Assembly: GCA_012269555.1 (NCBI GenBank)
Contig: JAAXKA010000007.1
Coordinates: forward strand, 18,101-50,314
DNA: 32,214 nucleotides
Direction: 5' to 3'
Source: Alphaproteobacteria bacterium
Lineage (GTDB): Bacteria; Pseudomonadota; Alphaproteobacteria; Puniceispirillales; Puniceispirillaceae
How positions within the stretch are numbered: position 1 is the first letter of the stretch; each line of letters opens with the position of its first letter. The notes beneath the pieces were generated by a model that saw only the letters and a list, made by a program, of their open reading frames with translations, did not search any database and was not told the origin of the DNA. Both the position numbers and the translations under genes were made by a program. Below, piece by piece: positions 8,973 through 17,828 of the stretch.

Positions 8973-10694
8973 CTACATTTCCTCCAGAGCATTAATAGAA
9001 AGCAAATTTAATCCAATTTTTGTAACAGTTGCCGTTGCCTCAACCAAATGCATTCTAGATAATGTTAATTCATCATCTATTTCATGAATAAATTTTAATT
9101 CTGGATTATCTCTACCTGCATTCCACAGAGCGTGAAACGTTCCCGCTAGGTCCATTAAATAAAATGCAATTCGATGAGGCTCATACTGTTTGACTGCTGC
9201 TTCGATATACTTTGGCCATGAAGCTAAATGCTTTATCAAACGAATTTCATAAATATTAGTAAGTAATGAAAGGTTAGCTTTGCCTAATGGTTTTTTATTT
9301 TGTCGTAGAACTGACCTTGCACGAGCATGAGCGTATTGAATATAAAATACAGGGTTTTCTCTACTTTTTTCCGTTACTTTTGCATAGTCGAATTCAAGAG
9401 GTTGGTCGTTTCGTCTTGTTAACATCATAAACCGAATTACGTCTGACCCCACGGCATCAATAACGTCGCTCAATGTTACAAATGTGCCTGCTCTTTTTGA
9501 CATTTTTACAGGCTGGCCCCTATCGAGTAAAGTAACTAGACCACATTGCTTAACCTCAAGCATTTCATCTTTTCCTGACATTGCCTGAACAGCGGCTGTC
9601 ATCCTCTTAACATAACCACTATGGTCTGCACCTAACACGTCTATTAGCTTCCCATTAGTTCTTTGCAACTTATCATAATGATAAGCTACATCTGATGCAA
9701 AATATGTCCAACTATTATCAGATTTTTGAAGCGGTCTGTCCACATCATCCCCAAAATCTTTTGAACGAAACAATAATTGTTCTCTTGGTTCCCAATCGCC
9801 ATCTACATGTCCCTTTGGCTGTTCTGGTATCCCATGATAGATCAAACCATCTTCTTGTAATTTTTTTATAGCAGAAGACACTTTGCCGCTAGTAACTAGC
9901 TCTTGTTCAGATGAATAAACATCCATCTTTACCCCAAGCCTTGCAAGGTCTTTTTTGATAGAATCCATCATAATATCAACAACAATTGGTCCAATTTCTT
10001 TAATAACCTTATCTTCAGAAAAATGTTTTAATTTATTTTTAAATTTTGAGGCTAAATAATCTCCTACTTCAATCAAATAATCACCTGGGTATAACCCCTC
10101 TAGGATAGTAGGACTTGTTTCTCCTAATGACTGGCAATAACGAAGAAATACAGATTTTGATAGTGTATCAATTTGTGAGCCTGCATCATTGATATAATAT
10201 TCTCGAGTTACGTTGTAGCCACTGAACTTCATTAAATTAGCTAAAACATCTCCTAAAATTGCTCCGCGCGCGTGCGCTGCGTGTAAAGGTCCAGTTGGAT
10301 TAGCTGATACAAACTCAATATTAATATTCTGTTTAACACCAAGTTTATTTTTTCCGTATTCAATTCCTTTACTTAAAATATCAGCTATTTCTTTACCCCA
10401 TCTTGATTGATCAAGATATATATTGATAAACCCAGGTCCTGCAATCTTAGCAGAGATAACAGACTCGTCTTTTTCTATTTCAGTTACAAATAACTCGGCA
10501 ATTTCTTTAGGATTTTTAAGCAATGGTTTGGCCAACACAAGGGCGATATTAGATGCTAAATCGCCATGTGCCTCATCACGAGGCAATTCGATAACACATT
10601 TTGATAAATCTAAATCATTTGGGAAATTGTTCTGTTTGGAAATTATTTTATAATATGCATTAATTTTATCTTCGAATTCACTGAAAATATTCAT
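8973..10694 (-). CDS. argS: Arginyl-tRNA synthetase
   Basis: Class I synthetase charging tRNA-Arg. The 573-residue protein has the N-terminal Add1 domain, the SANPTGPLH segment leading into the HIGH-equivalent (residues 138-141), the KMSKR loop (PVKMSKRAGTFVTL) and the C-terminal DALR-type anticodon domain with FYIQYAHARARS. The HIGH-equivalent reads HAAH, not the usual HxGH. The start overlaps the dgt stop (ATGA, 4 bp), so it is translated from the dgt-argS-SPOR-scpAB operon. Confidence 0.97.
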   Translation of the reverse strand: MNIFSEFEDKINAYYKIISKQNNFPNDLDLSKCVIELPRDEAHGDLASNIALVLAKPLLKNPKEIAELFVTEIEKDESVISAKIAGPGFINIYLDQSRWGKEIADILSKGIEYGKNKLGVKQNINIEFVSANPTGPLHAAHARGAILGDVLANLMKFSGYNVTREYYINDAGSQIDTLSKSVFLRYCQSLGETSPTILEGLYPGDYLIEVGDYLASKFKNKLKHFSEDKVIKEIGPIVVDIMMDSIKKDLARLGVKMDVYSSEQELVTSGKVSSAIKKLQEDGLIYHGIPEQPKGHVDGDWEPREQLLFRSKDFGDDVDRPLQKSDNSWTYFASDVAYHYDKLQRTNGKLIDVLGADHSGYVKRMTAAVQAMSGKDEMLEVKQCGLVTLLDRGQPVKMSKRAGTFVTLSDVIDAVGSDVIRFMMLTRRNDQPLEFDYAKVTEKSRENPVFYIQYAHARARSVLRQNKKPLGKANLSLLTNIYEIRLIKHLASWPKYIEAAVKQYEPHRIAFYLMDLAGTFHALWNAGRDNPELKFIHEIDDELTLSRMHLVEATATVTKIGLNLLSINALEEM

Positions 10695-11896
10695 ATTTTT
10701 TCCTTATTCGTAGACAAATTAAATAATCTGTCATGTTCTAGAATTGCTTCCCTATCTGTTAACGATGCAATGTAGTCAGCAATGACCCTTGCGTTATGAT
10801 ATTCCGCTTTATTCGATTCGGATTGACAAGAAATTTTTTGTTGCCAATAACTGGGGAGTAAAAACGGACGTTCAAAAAATTCGTTAAATAACTCTTTTAG
10901 TAATTTTCTTGCTTTATTAGTCATTCTATTCACGCGATAATGCTTATACATGTTGGTAAATAAAAATGAACGAATCTCCGATAGATCTTTTTTTACAGAT
11001 TGAGAGTGAGAGATAAGAGCATGACCAGCACTTCGAATATCATCAGGTGATTTAGGATCAGCTACATTTAGTAAATCCGAAGAATTATTTATCAAGTCAT
11101 TTACAAACATTGAAATTAGTCTCCGTGTTAATTCATTTACAAGCCTATCAGGGGGTAAGTCAGGATATTCAGCATGAATCTTTTGCAAAATATCTGAAAT
11201 GATAGGAAGCTCAGAAAGATGCTTAATGGTGAATAATTCAGCTCGTAATCCATCATCAATATCATGTGATAAATAAGCAATGTCATCCGATAAGTTTGCT
11301 ATTTGGGCTTCACCGGAAGCATAACTTTCGAGTCTAAAATCATACAATTTATTGAGTTTTTTTAGTGTTGGCCTTTGATTTTGAAGGGATATGGGACCGT
11401 TATGTTTTGCAACACCCTCTAATGTTTCCCATGTTAAATTTAACCCATCAAAATTCGCATATCTGTTTTCCAAATAGCACAAAATCCGAAGAGTTTGCTC
11501 ATTATGATCAAATCCGCCTAAATTGTGCATAACTTCCTGCAAAGCGTTCTCGCCAGCATGGCCAAACGGTGTATGTCCTAAATCATGCGCGAGCGAAATA
11601 GCTTCGGATAAATCTTCATTAAACCTAAGAGAGCGCGCTATAGTTCTGGCAATCTGCGCAACTTCTATTGAGTGAGTTAATCTCGTTCTAAAATAATCAC
11701 CTTCATGATATACAAAAACTTGTGTTTTATATTGTAGTCGTCTGAAGGCTGATGCATGAACAATTCTATCTCTATCGCGTTGGAAATCAGTCCTTTCATG
11801 ACTAATTTGTTTTTCAGAAGCACCTTCAACGAACAAGCGGTCTATCTGCATTTTTCTGCAAGCATATGGCGCATAATTGATAATTAAGTTGTGCAT
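10691..11896 (-). CDS. dgt: dGTPase-like HD-domain triphosphohydrolase
   Basis: Predicted to hydrolyse dNTPs to deoxynucleosides and triphosphate, controlling nucleotide pools. The HD-domain metal ligands are visible: H75 in RTRLTHSIEVAQIA, the HD pair 104-105 in AHDLGHTPFGHAGE, and a later Asp in LSDDIAYLSHDIDD. FQRDRDRIVHASAFRRLQ is the family N-terminal signature. The 401-residue length and the overlap with argS match the alphaproteobacterial dgt-argS arrangement. It is the first gene of the minus-strand operon and is divergent from erpA. Confidence 0.94.
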   Translation of the reverse strand: MHNLIINYAPYACRKMQIDRLFVEGASEKQISHERTDFQRDRDRIVHASAFRRLQYKTQVFVYHEGDYFRTRLTHSIEVAQIARTIARSLRFNEDLSEAISLAHDLGHTPFGHAGENALQEVMHNLGGFDHNEQTLRILCYLENRYANFDGLNLTWETLEGVAKHNGPISLQNQRPTLKKLNKLYDFRLESYASGEAQIANLSDDIAYLSHDIDDGLRAELFTIKHLSELPIISDILQKIHAEYPDLPPDRLVNELTRRLISMFVNDLINNSSDLLNVADPKSPDDIRSAGHALISHSQSVKKDLSEIRSFLFTNMYKHYRVNRMTNKARKLLKELFNEFFERPFLLPSYWQQKISCQSESNKAEYHNARVIADYIASLTDREAILEHDRLFNLSTNKEKI

Positions 11897-11986
11897 TACT
11901 CTTTTTTAAAACCGTGGATTAAGGGGTTTATGGCTATGTAAGCACGTTATACGATGCGATACGTCGTAGAGCAAGTAACTAGAACC

Positions 11987-12015
11987 TTGATTTAAAAATT
12001 TTAAACATTCATATT
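11987..12015 (+). promoter_or_regulatory. Candidate erpA promoter
   Basis: TTGATT (11987-11992) and CATATT (12010-12015) with a 17-bp spacer, each 4 of 6 to the sigma70 consensus, about 33 bp before erpA. It lies in the 152-bp gap between divergent dgt and erpA. That gap also has an unusually GC-rich patch with TACGA/TCGTA arms at about 11950-11968. Moderate to weak call. Confidence 0.35.
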
Positions 12016-12048
12016 AAGGGTGTTTAACAAATTGAATGGACGCTTTTT

Positions 12049-12375
12049 ATGACCCTTAATTTAAATTTGACTAAATCAGCTGCAAAACAAATTAAGCAAT
12101 TAGGTGATTTTGAGAAAGCACCATACTTCAGAGTTAGCGTGGACGGTGGCGGTTGCTCCGGTTTTCAATATAAATTTGATTTTGATACCGAAAAACGAAA
12201 CAATGATATTGAAATAAGCGCATTTGGAGTAAAAATTTTAGTGGATGATATATCACAGGGGTTTCTGCATGATGCAGAGTTGGACTATGTCGAGGAATTA
12301 TTAGGCTCGTTTTTTAAAGTCAATAATCCAAATGCTACTGCTTCATGTGGATGCGGAACATCCTTCTCAATATAA
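12049..12375 (+). CDS. erpA: A-type iron-sulfur carrier (ErpA/IscA family)
   Basis: Carrier that passes Fe-S clusters from the assembly scaffold to target enzymes. The 108-residue protein has all three ligand cysteines: C36 in GGGCSGFQ and C100/C102 in SCGCGTSF, the A-type pattern. It lacks any extra domain. Placement next to xthA and opposite dgt is a common alphaproteobacterial arrangement. ErpA and IscA are hard to separate by eye; the lone position away from any isc or suf genes favours ErpA. Confidence 0.9.
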   Translation: MTLNLNLTKSAAKQIKQLGDFEKAPYFRVSVDGGGCSGFQYKFDFDTEKRNNDIEISAFGVKILVDDISQGFLHDAELDYVEELLGSFFKVNNPNATASCGCGTSFSI

Positions 12376-12418
12376 CTTTACACGGTCCAATTAACTTTAT
12401 AACGACGGCTCAAACATT

Positions 12419-13189
12419 ATGAAAATTGCTAGCTGGAACGTAAATTCGATCAAAGCCAGATTGGAGCATGTGTTAAATTATTGTCAAAACTCAACAATGG
12501 ATGTTCTTTTAATGCAGGAGACCAAGACATTAGATGAAAATTTCCCAAAAAATTCATTTGAAGATATTGGATGGCAAGTTGTTACGCACGGCCAGAAAAC
12601 CTATAACGGCGTTGCCATTGCCTCAAAAAAAGATATCAAGGTAACTCAAATTGGCCTTGCTGGTGATGATGCAGATGAACAGGCAAGGTACATAGAGGCT
12701 CAAATTGAGGGGATAACACTAGCAAGTATTTATTTACCAAATGGCAATCCATTTCCTGGACCAAAGTTTGAATATAAATTGGCATGGATGGACCGTCTCT
12801 ATGACAGAGCCAAAAACTTATTTCATCAAGAAATTCCTGTTGTTTTAGGAGGAGATTTTAATGTCATCCCCCAGCCTATTGATTGTTATGAACCTTCATT
12901 ATGGGAGGATGATGCTTTATACCGGAGAGAGTCTCGAACAAAATTTTATGGTATTTGTAACCTAGGTTACTTAGATGCTCTTAGACAAATAAATCCCAAA
13001 GGAGCTCATTACACATTTTGGGACTATCAGCGCGGTGCATGGCAAAAAGATAATGGTATTAGAATTGACCATCTTTTGCTTTCGCCTGAAGCCGCGAACA
13101 ATCTAATTGACTGTCAAGTTGATAGGAACCCTAGAAGCTTAGTGAAACCATCTGACCACACTCCCATTTGGTGTGATTTGTCGTTATAA
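12419..13189 (+). CDS. xthA: Exodeoxyribonuclease III
   Basis: AP endonuclease / 3'-5' exonuclease of base excision repair. The 256-residue EEP-fold protein starts MKIASWNVNSIKAR, with the metal ligand E34 in LLMQETK, the catalytic GGDFNVIP segment near the middle and the C-terminal SDHTPIW with D246-H247. GNPFPGPKFEYKLAWMDRL is typical of the XthA subgroup. It lies 43 bp downstream of erpA, probably cotranscribed. Confidence 0.96.
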   Translation: MKIASWNVNSIKARLEHVLNYCQNSTMDVLLMQETKTLDENFPKNSFEDIGWQVVTHGQKTYNGVAIASKKDIKVTQIGLAGDDADEQARYIEAQIEGITLASIYLPNGNPFPGPKFEYKLAWMDRLYDRAKNLFHQEIPVVLGGDFNVIPQPIDCYEPSLWEDDALYRRESRTKFYGICNLGYLDALRQINPKGAHYTFWDYQRGAWQKDNGIRIDHLLLSPEAANNLIDCQVDRNPRSLVKPSDHTPIWCDLSL

Positions 13190-13242
13190 ATAAGTAAATT
13201 AAACTAGTCCTATTTTGTTTAAAATTTGATATGTCTATAACA

Positions 13243-13262
13243 ATCTTCTTTTAAAAGAAGAT
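13243..13262. terminator. Perfect 20-bp palindrome between convergent genes, possible terminator
   Basis: The sequence ATCTTCTTTT followed directly by AAAAGAAGAT forms a perfect palindrome, 54 bp after the xthA stop and about 150 bp from the ilvD stop. On the plus strand it is followed by a T-rich stretch (ATATTTTTATTTTATT). The stem is AT-rich and so a weak terminator. The remaining 220-bp gap is AT-rich with short direct repeats of ATTTATGA near 13401 and no gene that I can see. Confidence 0.4.
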
Positions 13263-13410
13263 AACATATTTTTATTTTATTAAACTAATGTTACCATTTG
13301 ATAATTTAGCTCATATATCGTGAAAAATTACTAATTAATCAATGTAATCAGTATTTTTAGACAACTAACTGAAAATATTGGTTAAACTTAATTCTATTAA
13401 ATTTATGAAT

Positions 13411-15267
13411 TTATGAATTTTTAAATTTATTAGTGGGCTTAAAATTTGAAAACTCCACTTGTCTTGGGTCACAAACAAATAAGTCACTATTCGGATGCAT
13501 TCCTGCACCATAGATGGCAGACACCGCTGACTTACGCATTCTATTCAAGAGCCTTGTATCTGCTTGGCCTGCAAAAGGATGAATGCCTGTGTAACGGTCT
13601 ACCTCACTTTTCCATTTTTCAAATCTTGCTTGATACGTTTCGGTATTTTGAAGCTGTTTGCAGTTAATTTGATTAATATTCAAATTTACCTCTATCTCAT
13701 CACCGTTTTCAATTAGAGCGATTGGCCCACCAATTGCTGCCTCTGGACCAACATGTCCAATTACGAGACCAACTGAGCCGCCTGAAAACCGTCCGTCTGT
13801 CATCAATCCAACTACAATATTCTTGTCTCTACAAATGGCTGTTATTCTTGAGGTTGAGTCGAGCATCTCTGGCATTCCAGGTCCACCAACTGGACCCTCA
13901 TACCTTACTACAATCATATCATTATTTTCTAACTTATCTGGCGTTGAATCTAAAAATTTAAGGAGATCGTTTTCTCCATTAAAGACTCTGGCAAAACCTT
14001 TAAATAAATTATTTTCAAGGCCACCTTCTACACCTGCCAATTTCAATACGGCACTGTGCTCTGGAGATAAATTTCCACCTAGCAGACGAAGACCACCAGT
14101 CTGTTTAAATGGATTTTGGACAGAATATATCACATCTCCGTCAGGTGAATTAGGTGACAAACTTTCTACTTGCTCAGCCAATGTCATACCGGTACAAGTC
14201 ATAACATCACCTTTCAGAAGTCCTGCATCTAATAAGTCTTTTACAAAAACTTGAATTCCCCCTTTATCATCAATATCAACCATTGAATATTTACCAAAAG
14301 GTCTCGCGTTTACAATTACAGGGACAACATTTTGAGATAAATGATTAAACTCGTCTGCGCTCATGATATCTGAATAAAAATCTTTATAGCCCGCAGCTCT
14401 AGCTATTTCAGGAGCATGCAACATAACATTTGTGGAGCCACCCACGGACATAGCAACTATGATGGCATTTCGAATTGAGTCTCGGTTTACAATGTCTCTG
14501 GGAGTAATATTATTTTTGATTAACTTTTCAAGATAAGCTACTAATTCTATTGGATAGTTTTTAATTCTTTTTTGATCTTGTGATGCAGGTGAAACCATAT
14601 GTAATGGCTCCATCCCCACAACACCAAGAAAAGTTTGCATAGTATTGTAAGTAAACATTCCACCACAGCTTCCAAAACCAGGGCACGATTCAAGAGAGAT
14701 CCTTCTTTTTAAATCTTCATCATCACTTCCAGCGATCTGATAACTGCTTATAATATCAATTGGTTCACCGGTTATAGAGTCTTTTCCAGGCGTTATTGAA
14801 CCATCAGACATTATAATTGCAGGCCGGTTGTGTTCAAGTACTGCTGACAATGTACCTACGGGGGGTTTATCGCATGCAACAACTGCAATTAGTCCCTCAA
14901 GACCAGTTGCACTTAAATGCTCACATAATGAATCATTAGTAACTTCTCTTCCGATAAGAGAATAACGCATCTCCTTAGTGCCATTTCTTATTCCATCTGA
15001 TGTAGCAACCGTAAATTCAGGCTGCACTAACCTAAATCTCATTTTATCTTGTGCTAGGCCTATTCGGGCTTTAAGTGCTTCATGAATTGCTTGCACTTTA
15101 GTTAATACGCCTAAGTAGCATTGAGAGTCACCTTTATTACCGATTACTCCAACCGAAGGCTCGTGAATAAGCTCAACATTTGTTCCAAGTTCCCTAGCTA
15201 TTCCATAAGTTTGAGAATTTCTTCCAGGGTTTGTATCTATTAGAACGGTACGCGTATTTTTAATCAT
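13411..15267 (-). CDS. ilvD: IlvD/Edd family dehydratase, probable dihydroxy-acid dehydratase
   Basis: Fe-S dehydratase; if truly IlvD it makes 2-keto acids for valine, leucine and isoleucine synthesis. At 618 residues it matches IlvD length. Three cysteines fit the cluster-ligand pattern: C50 (DSQC), C132 (ACDK) and C201 (GSCGG). The Mg-site K134 and the catalytic-serine segment TDGRFSGG (490-497) are present, as is YEGPVGGPGMPEML (456-469). However, the first segments are unusual: ACDKPPVGT replaces the normal CDKxxPG, and the N-terminus does not resemble common IlvD. A sugar-acid dehydratase or a divergent IlvD clade is possible. It lies 48 bp after valS on the same strand. Family certain, substrate less so. 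Confidence 0.85.
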   Translation of the reverse strand: MIKNTRTVLIDTNPGRNSQTYGIARELGTNVELIHEPSVGVIGNKGDSQCYLGVLTKVQAIHEALKARIGLAQDKMRFRLVQPEFTVATSDGIRNGTKEMRYSLIGREVTNDSLCEHLSATGLEGLIAVVACDKPPVGTLSAVLEHNRPAIIMSDGSITPGKDSITGEPIDIISSYQIAGSDDEDLKRRISLESCPGFGSCGGMFTYNTMQTFLGVVGMEPLHMVSPASQDQKRIKNYPIELVAYLEKLIKNNITPRDIVNRDSIRNAIIVAMSVGGSTNVMLHAPEIARAAGYKDFYSDIMSADEFNHLSQNVVPVIVNARPFGKYSMVDIDDKGGIQVFVKDLLDAGLLKGDVMTCTGMTLAEQVESLSPNSPDGDVIYSVQNPFKQTGGLRLLGGNLSPEHSAVLKLAGVEGGLENNLFKGFARVFNGENDLLKFLDSTPDKLENNDMIVVRYEGPVGGPGMPEMLDSTSRITAICRDKNIVVGLMTDGRFSGGSVGLVIGHVGPEAAIGGPIALIENGDEIEVNLNINQINCKQLQNTETYQARFEKWKSEVDRYTGIHPFAGQADTRLLNRMRKSAVSAIYGAGMHPNSDLFVCDPRQVEFSNFKPTNKFKNS

Positions 15268-15315
15268 TTTTTTAAACCTTTAGGAACATTTCTTGTATTC
15301 ATTACTATTTTAAAT

Positions 15316-17820
15316 TCAACTAAGACGTTTCAACGCATTTTGTAACGCCTCAATTTTACTTCGCTCTGCCTCTAAACGCCTTTTATTTTCGTCAATTACC
15401 TGAGGAGGCGCTTTACCAATAAAACCAGCATTTGATAATTTTTTAGACAGCTTTTCTACCTCCACCTGAGATAAACTAATTTCCTTATTCAAACGCGCCG
15501 CTTCTACCTTAAAATCTAATATTCCAGTAAGGGGCAAACCTATATCAAAGCCATGAAGATTTGAAACAGCGGTATCTGCTGGAAATTCCTTTTTGATTTC
15601 AAAAAAATCATTAATTCTTGCCAATTTTACCAAAGAAGTTCTCATTGACTCAATCACATCCAGTTGTGACTTAGTTGCACCCCTTATCAGTAAATCAGGC
15701 CTAGAGGATAAAGGAATATTCATCTCTGATCTTATTGCTCTTATTTCTGAAATAAGGTTAATAACCATAGATATTTGCGTGTCGTTAGCTCCTAAATTTG
15801 TTACTATTGGATTTGGTGAAGAAATTAATAAACTATCAGAATCAAATATTTGCTTATTCAGTTCTTCTGTAATGAATGGCATAATAGGGTTTAACAGCCC
15901 AATAGCCTCATGCAAAACAAAGGGAGCAACTTTTCTTGTTTCAATTGCTGTATCAAGATCTGGTTTGATAAATTCTAAGTACCAGTCGCAATAAAAATTC
16001 CATATAAATTGATATAATTTATCAGCAGCTTCATTGAACCTATAAGCAGCAATAGAATTATCAAAAGAAGAAATTAGTTTATCGAGCTCAAATAAAATCC
16101 ATTTATTAACTGGTAAAGAGACTATTTCAGGTTTTTCGGTTTTGCCGTTTAGTGAATGAAACTCGAGAAAACGAGCAGCATTCCAAATTTTTGTTGCAAA
16201 GTTGCGATAACCTTCAATTTTAGTTTCAGATAATTTTATATCCCGTCCCTGTGCTGCCATTGCAGTTAAAGTAAATCGCAGTGCATCAGACCCAAATTTC
16301 TTAGTTAAATCAAGTGGATCAAGAACATTACCTTTTGATTTAGACATTTTCTGGCCTTTTTCATCACGAACAAGGGCATGTATATAAACATCTTTGAATG
16401 GAACCTCACCATTCATAAAATGCATACTCATCATCATCATTCTCGCAACCCAAAAGAATATTATATCAAAGCCAGTGACAAGCACGTCACCAGGATAATA
16501 TTTTTTTAGCTCGATTGAAGATTGAGGCCATCCCAAAGTGGAGAAAGGCCACAAAGCAGAAGAAAACCAAGTATCAAGCACATCTTCGTCACGACTAAGA
16601 GGCACAGATTTTTTATAGTGCTTATCTGCCGCTTTTTGCGCTTCTTCTTCAGTTTCCTCTACAAACGCTCTACCATCAGGGCCATACCATACAGGTATTC
16701 GGTGTCCCCACCACAATTGTCTGGAAACACACCAAGGTTGAATATTACGCATCCACTCAAAATATGTTTTTTCCCAATGATTTGGTACAAATCTAGTTTT
16801 TCCACTTTCAACTGCTTCAATAGCAGGTTTTGCAAGAGTTTTAGCATCTACATACCACTGGTCCATAAGCCAAGGTTCAACAATTACACCAGAACGGTCT
16901 CCATGAGGAACTGAGTGACTATTGGGTGATATTTCCCCTAATAATCCCAGAGAATCTAGCTCTTCTATAATTATCTCTCTGGCTTTGAATCTATCTAAAC
17001 CTCTAAATCGCTCAGGTGCATTATCATTAATACAAGCATGAGCATCAAATATATTAATTAATTCTAAATTATGCCTTCTACCAACTTCAAAATCATTAAA
17101 ATCATGAGCAGGTGTGATTTTAACAGCACCAGTTCCTTTTTCCATATCAGAGTAGCTGTCTGCAATAATGGGTATTTCTCTATTGACTAGCGGAAGGATA
17201 ACGGTTTTACCAATCAATTCCGTATATCTGGCATCCTCAGGATTTACAACCACCGCTGTATCCCCCAGCATCGTTTCTGGCCGCGTTGTTGCAACAGTAA
17301 TAAATTTATTTGGATCAGATTTAAGTGGATACCTCAATGACCACATACTACCTGCAATTTCCTTTTGTTCAACTTCTAGGTCAGAAATCGCTGTTTGAAG
17401 CTTTGGATCCCAATTTACTAACCTTTTATCCTTATAAATTAAATTTTGTTTATACAAAGAAACAAAAACTTTATTCACGGCAAGAGATAAACCTTCGTCT
17501 AGTGTAAACCGGCTTCTCGGCCAATCAGGTGTTATACCCAAATGCCTCTGTTGATGTACTATGGTTCCCCCAGATTCAGACTTCCATTCCCAAACTTTAT
17601 CAATAAATTTTTCACGGCCTAAATCATGTCTATTTACATTTTCATCTGCCAGCTTCCGTTCTACTACCATCTGCGTGGCAATTCCGGCATGATCCATTCC
17701 TGGTTGCCATAACACGTCTTTACCCATTTTTCGAAAATAACGTATCAATACATCTTGCAAGGTAAAAGTAAGCGCATGTCCCATATGAAGGGAGCCGGTG
17801 ACATTTGGAGGGGGCATCAT
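15316..17820 (-). CDS. valS: Valyl-tRNA synthetase, downstream copy lacking the first 38 residues
   Basis: Class I synthetase for valine. This 834-residue ORF starts MMPPPNVTG and holds the HMGH motif (12-15), the CP1 editing domain, KMSKS (491-495), the anticodon-binding domain and the C-terminal coiled coil. It lacks the N-terminal 38 residues present in the neighbouring copy; a joined gene would be 872 residues. Residues 1-568 are identical to residues 39-606 of the upstream copy because of a 1712-bp tandem duplication. The ATG overlaps the stop of that copy as TAATG with no clear ribosome binding site, so translation would depend on coupling. It keeps all catalytic motifs and could be functional, but the start sits only 11 residues before HMGH. 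Confidence 0.9.
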   Translation of the reverse strand: MMPPPNVTGSLHMGHALTFTLQDVLIRYFRKMGKDVLWQPGMDHAGIATQMVVERKLADENVNRHDLGREKFIDKVWEWKSESGGTIVHQQRHLGITPDWPRSRFTLDEGLSLAVNKVFVSLYKQNLIYKDKRLVNWDPKLQTAISDLEVEQKEIAGSMWSLRYPLKSDPNKFITVATTRPETMLGDTAVVVNPEDARYTELIGKTVILPLVNREIPIIADSYSDMEKGTGAVKITPAHDFNDFEVGRRHNLELINIFDAHACINDNAPERFRGLDRFKAREIIIEELDSLGLLGEISPNSHSVPHGDRSGVIVEPWLMDQWYVDAKTLAKPAIEAVESGKTRFVPNHWEKTYFEWMRNIQPWCVSRQLWWGHRIPVWYGPDGRAFVEETEEEAQKAADKHYKKSVPLSRDEDVLDTWFSSALWPFSTLGWPQSSIELKKYYPGDVLVTGFDIIFFWVARMMMMSMHFMNGEVPFKDVYIHALVRDEKGQKMSKSKGNVLDPLDLTKKFGSDALRFTLTAMAAQGRDIKLSETKIEGYRNFATKIWNAARFLEFHSLNGKTEKPEIVSLPVNKWILFELDKLISSFDNSIAAYRFNEAADKLYQFIWNFYCDWYLEFIKPDLDTAIETRKVAPFVLHEAIGLLNPIMPFITEELNKQIFDSDSLLISSPNPIVTNLGANDTQISMVINLISEIRAIRSEMNIPLSSRPDLLIRGATKSQLDVIESMRTSLVKLARINDFFEIKKEFPADTAVSNLHGFDIGLPLTGILDFKVEAARLNKEISLSQVEVEKLSKKLSNAGFIGKAPPQVIDENKRRLEAERSKIEALQNALKRLS

Positions 17821-17828
17821 TATAGTGT
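16117..17828. repeat. Tandem direct repeat within valS, unit 1 (1712 bp)
   Basis: Unit 1 of a head-to-tail duplication. It matches 17829-19540 at a constant offset of 1712 bp. I found only three differences (17791 G/19503 A, 17809 A/19521 G, 17824 A/19536 G), all within the last 38 bp of this unit and all synonymous in valS. The junction shares 2 bp (AG at 17829-17830). Confidence 0.95.

Noticed and set aside
13823..14254. 143-residue plus-strand ORF inside ilvD
   Set aside because: Lies antisense to conserved IlvD/Edd motifs; composition is that of a reverse-complement shadow.
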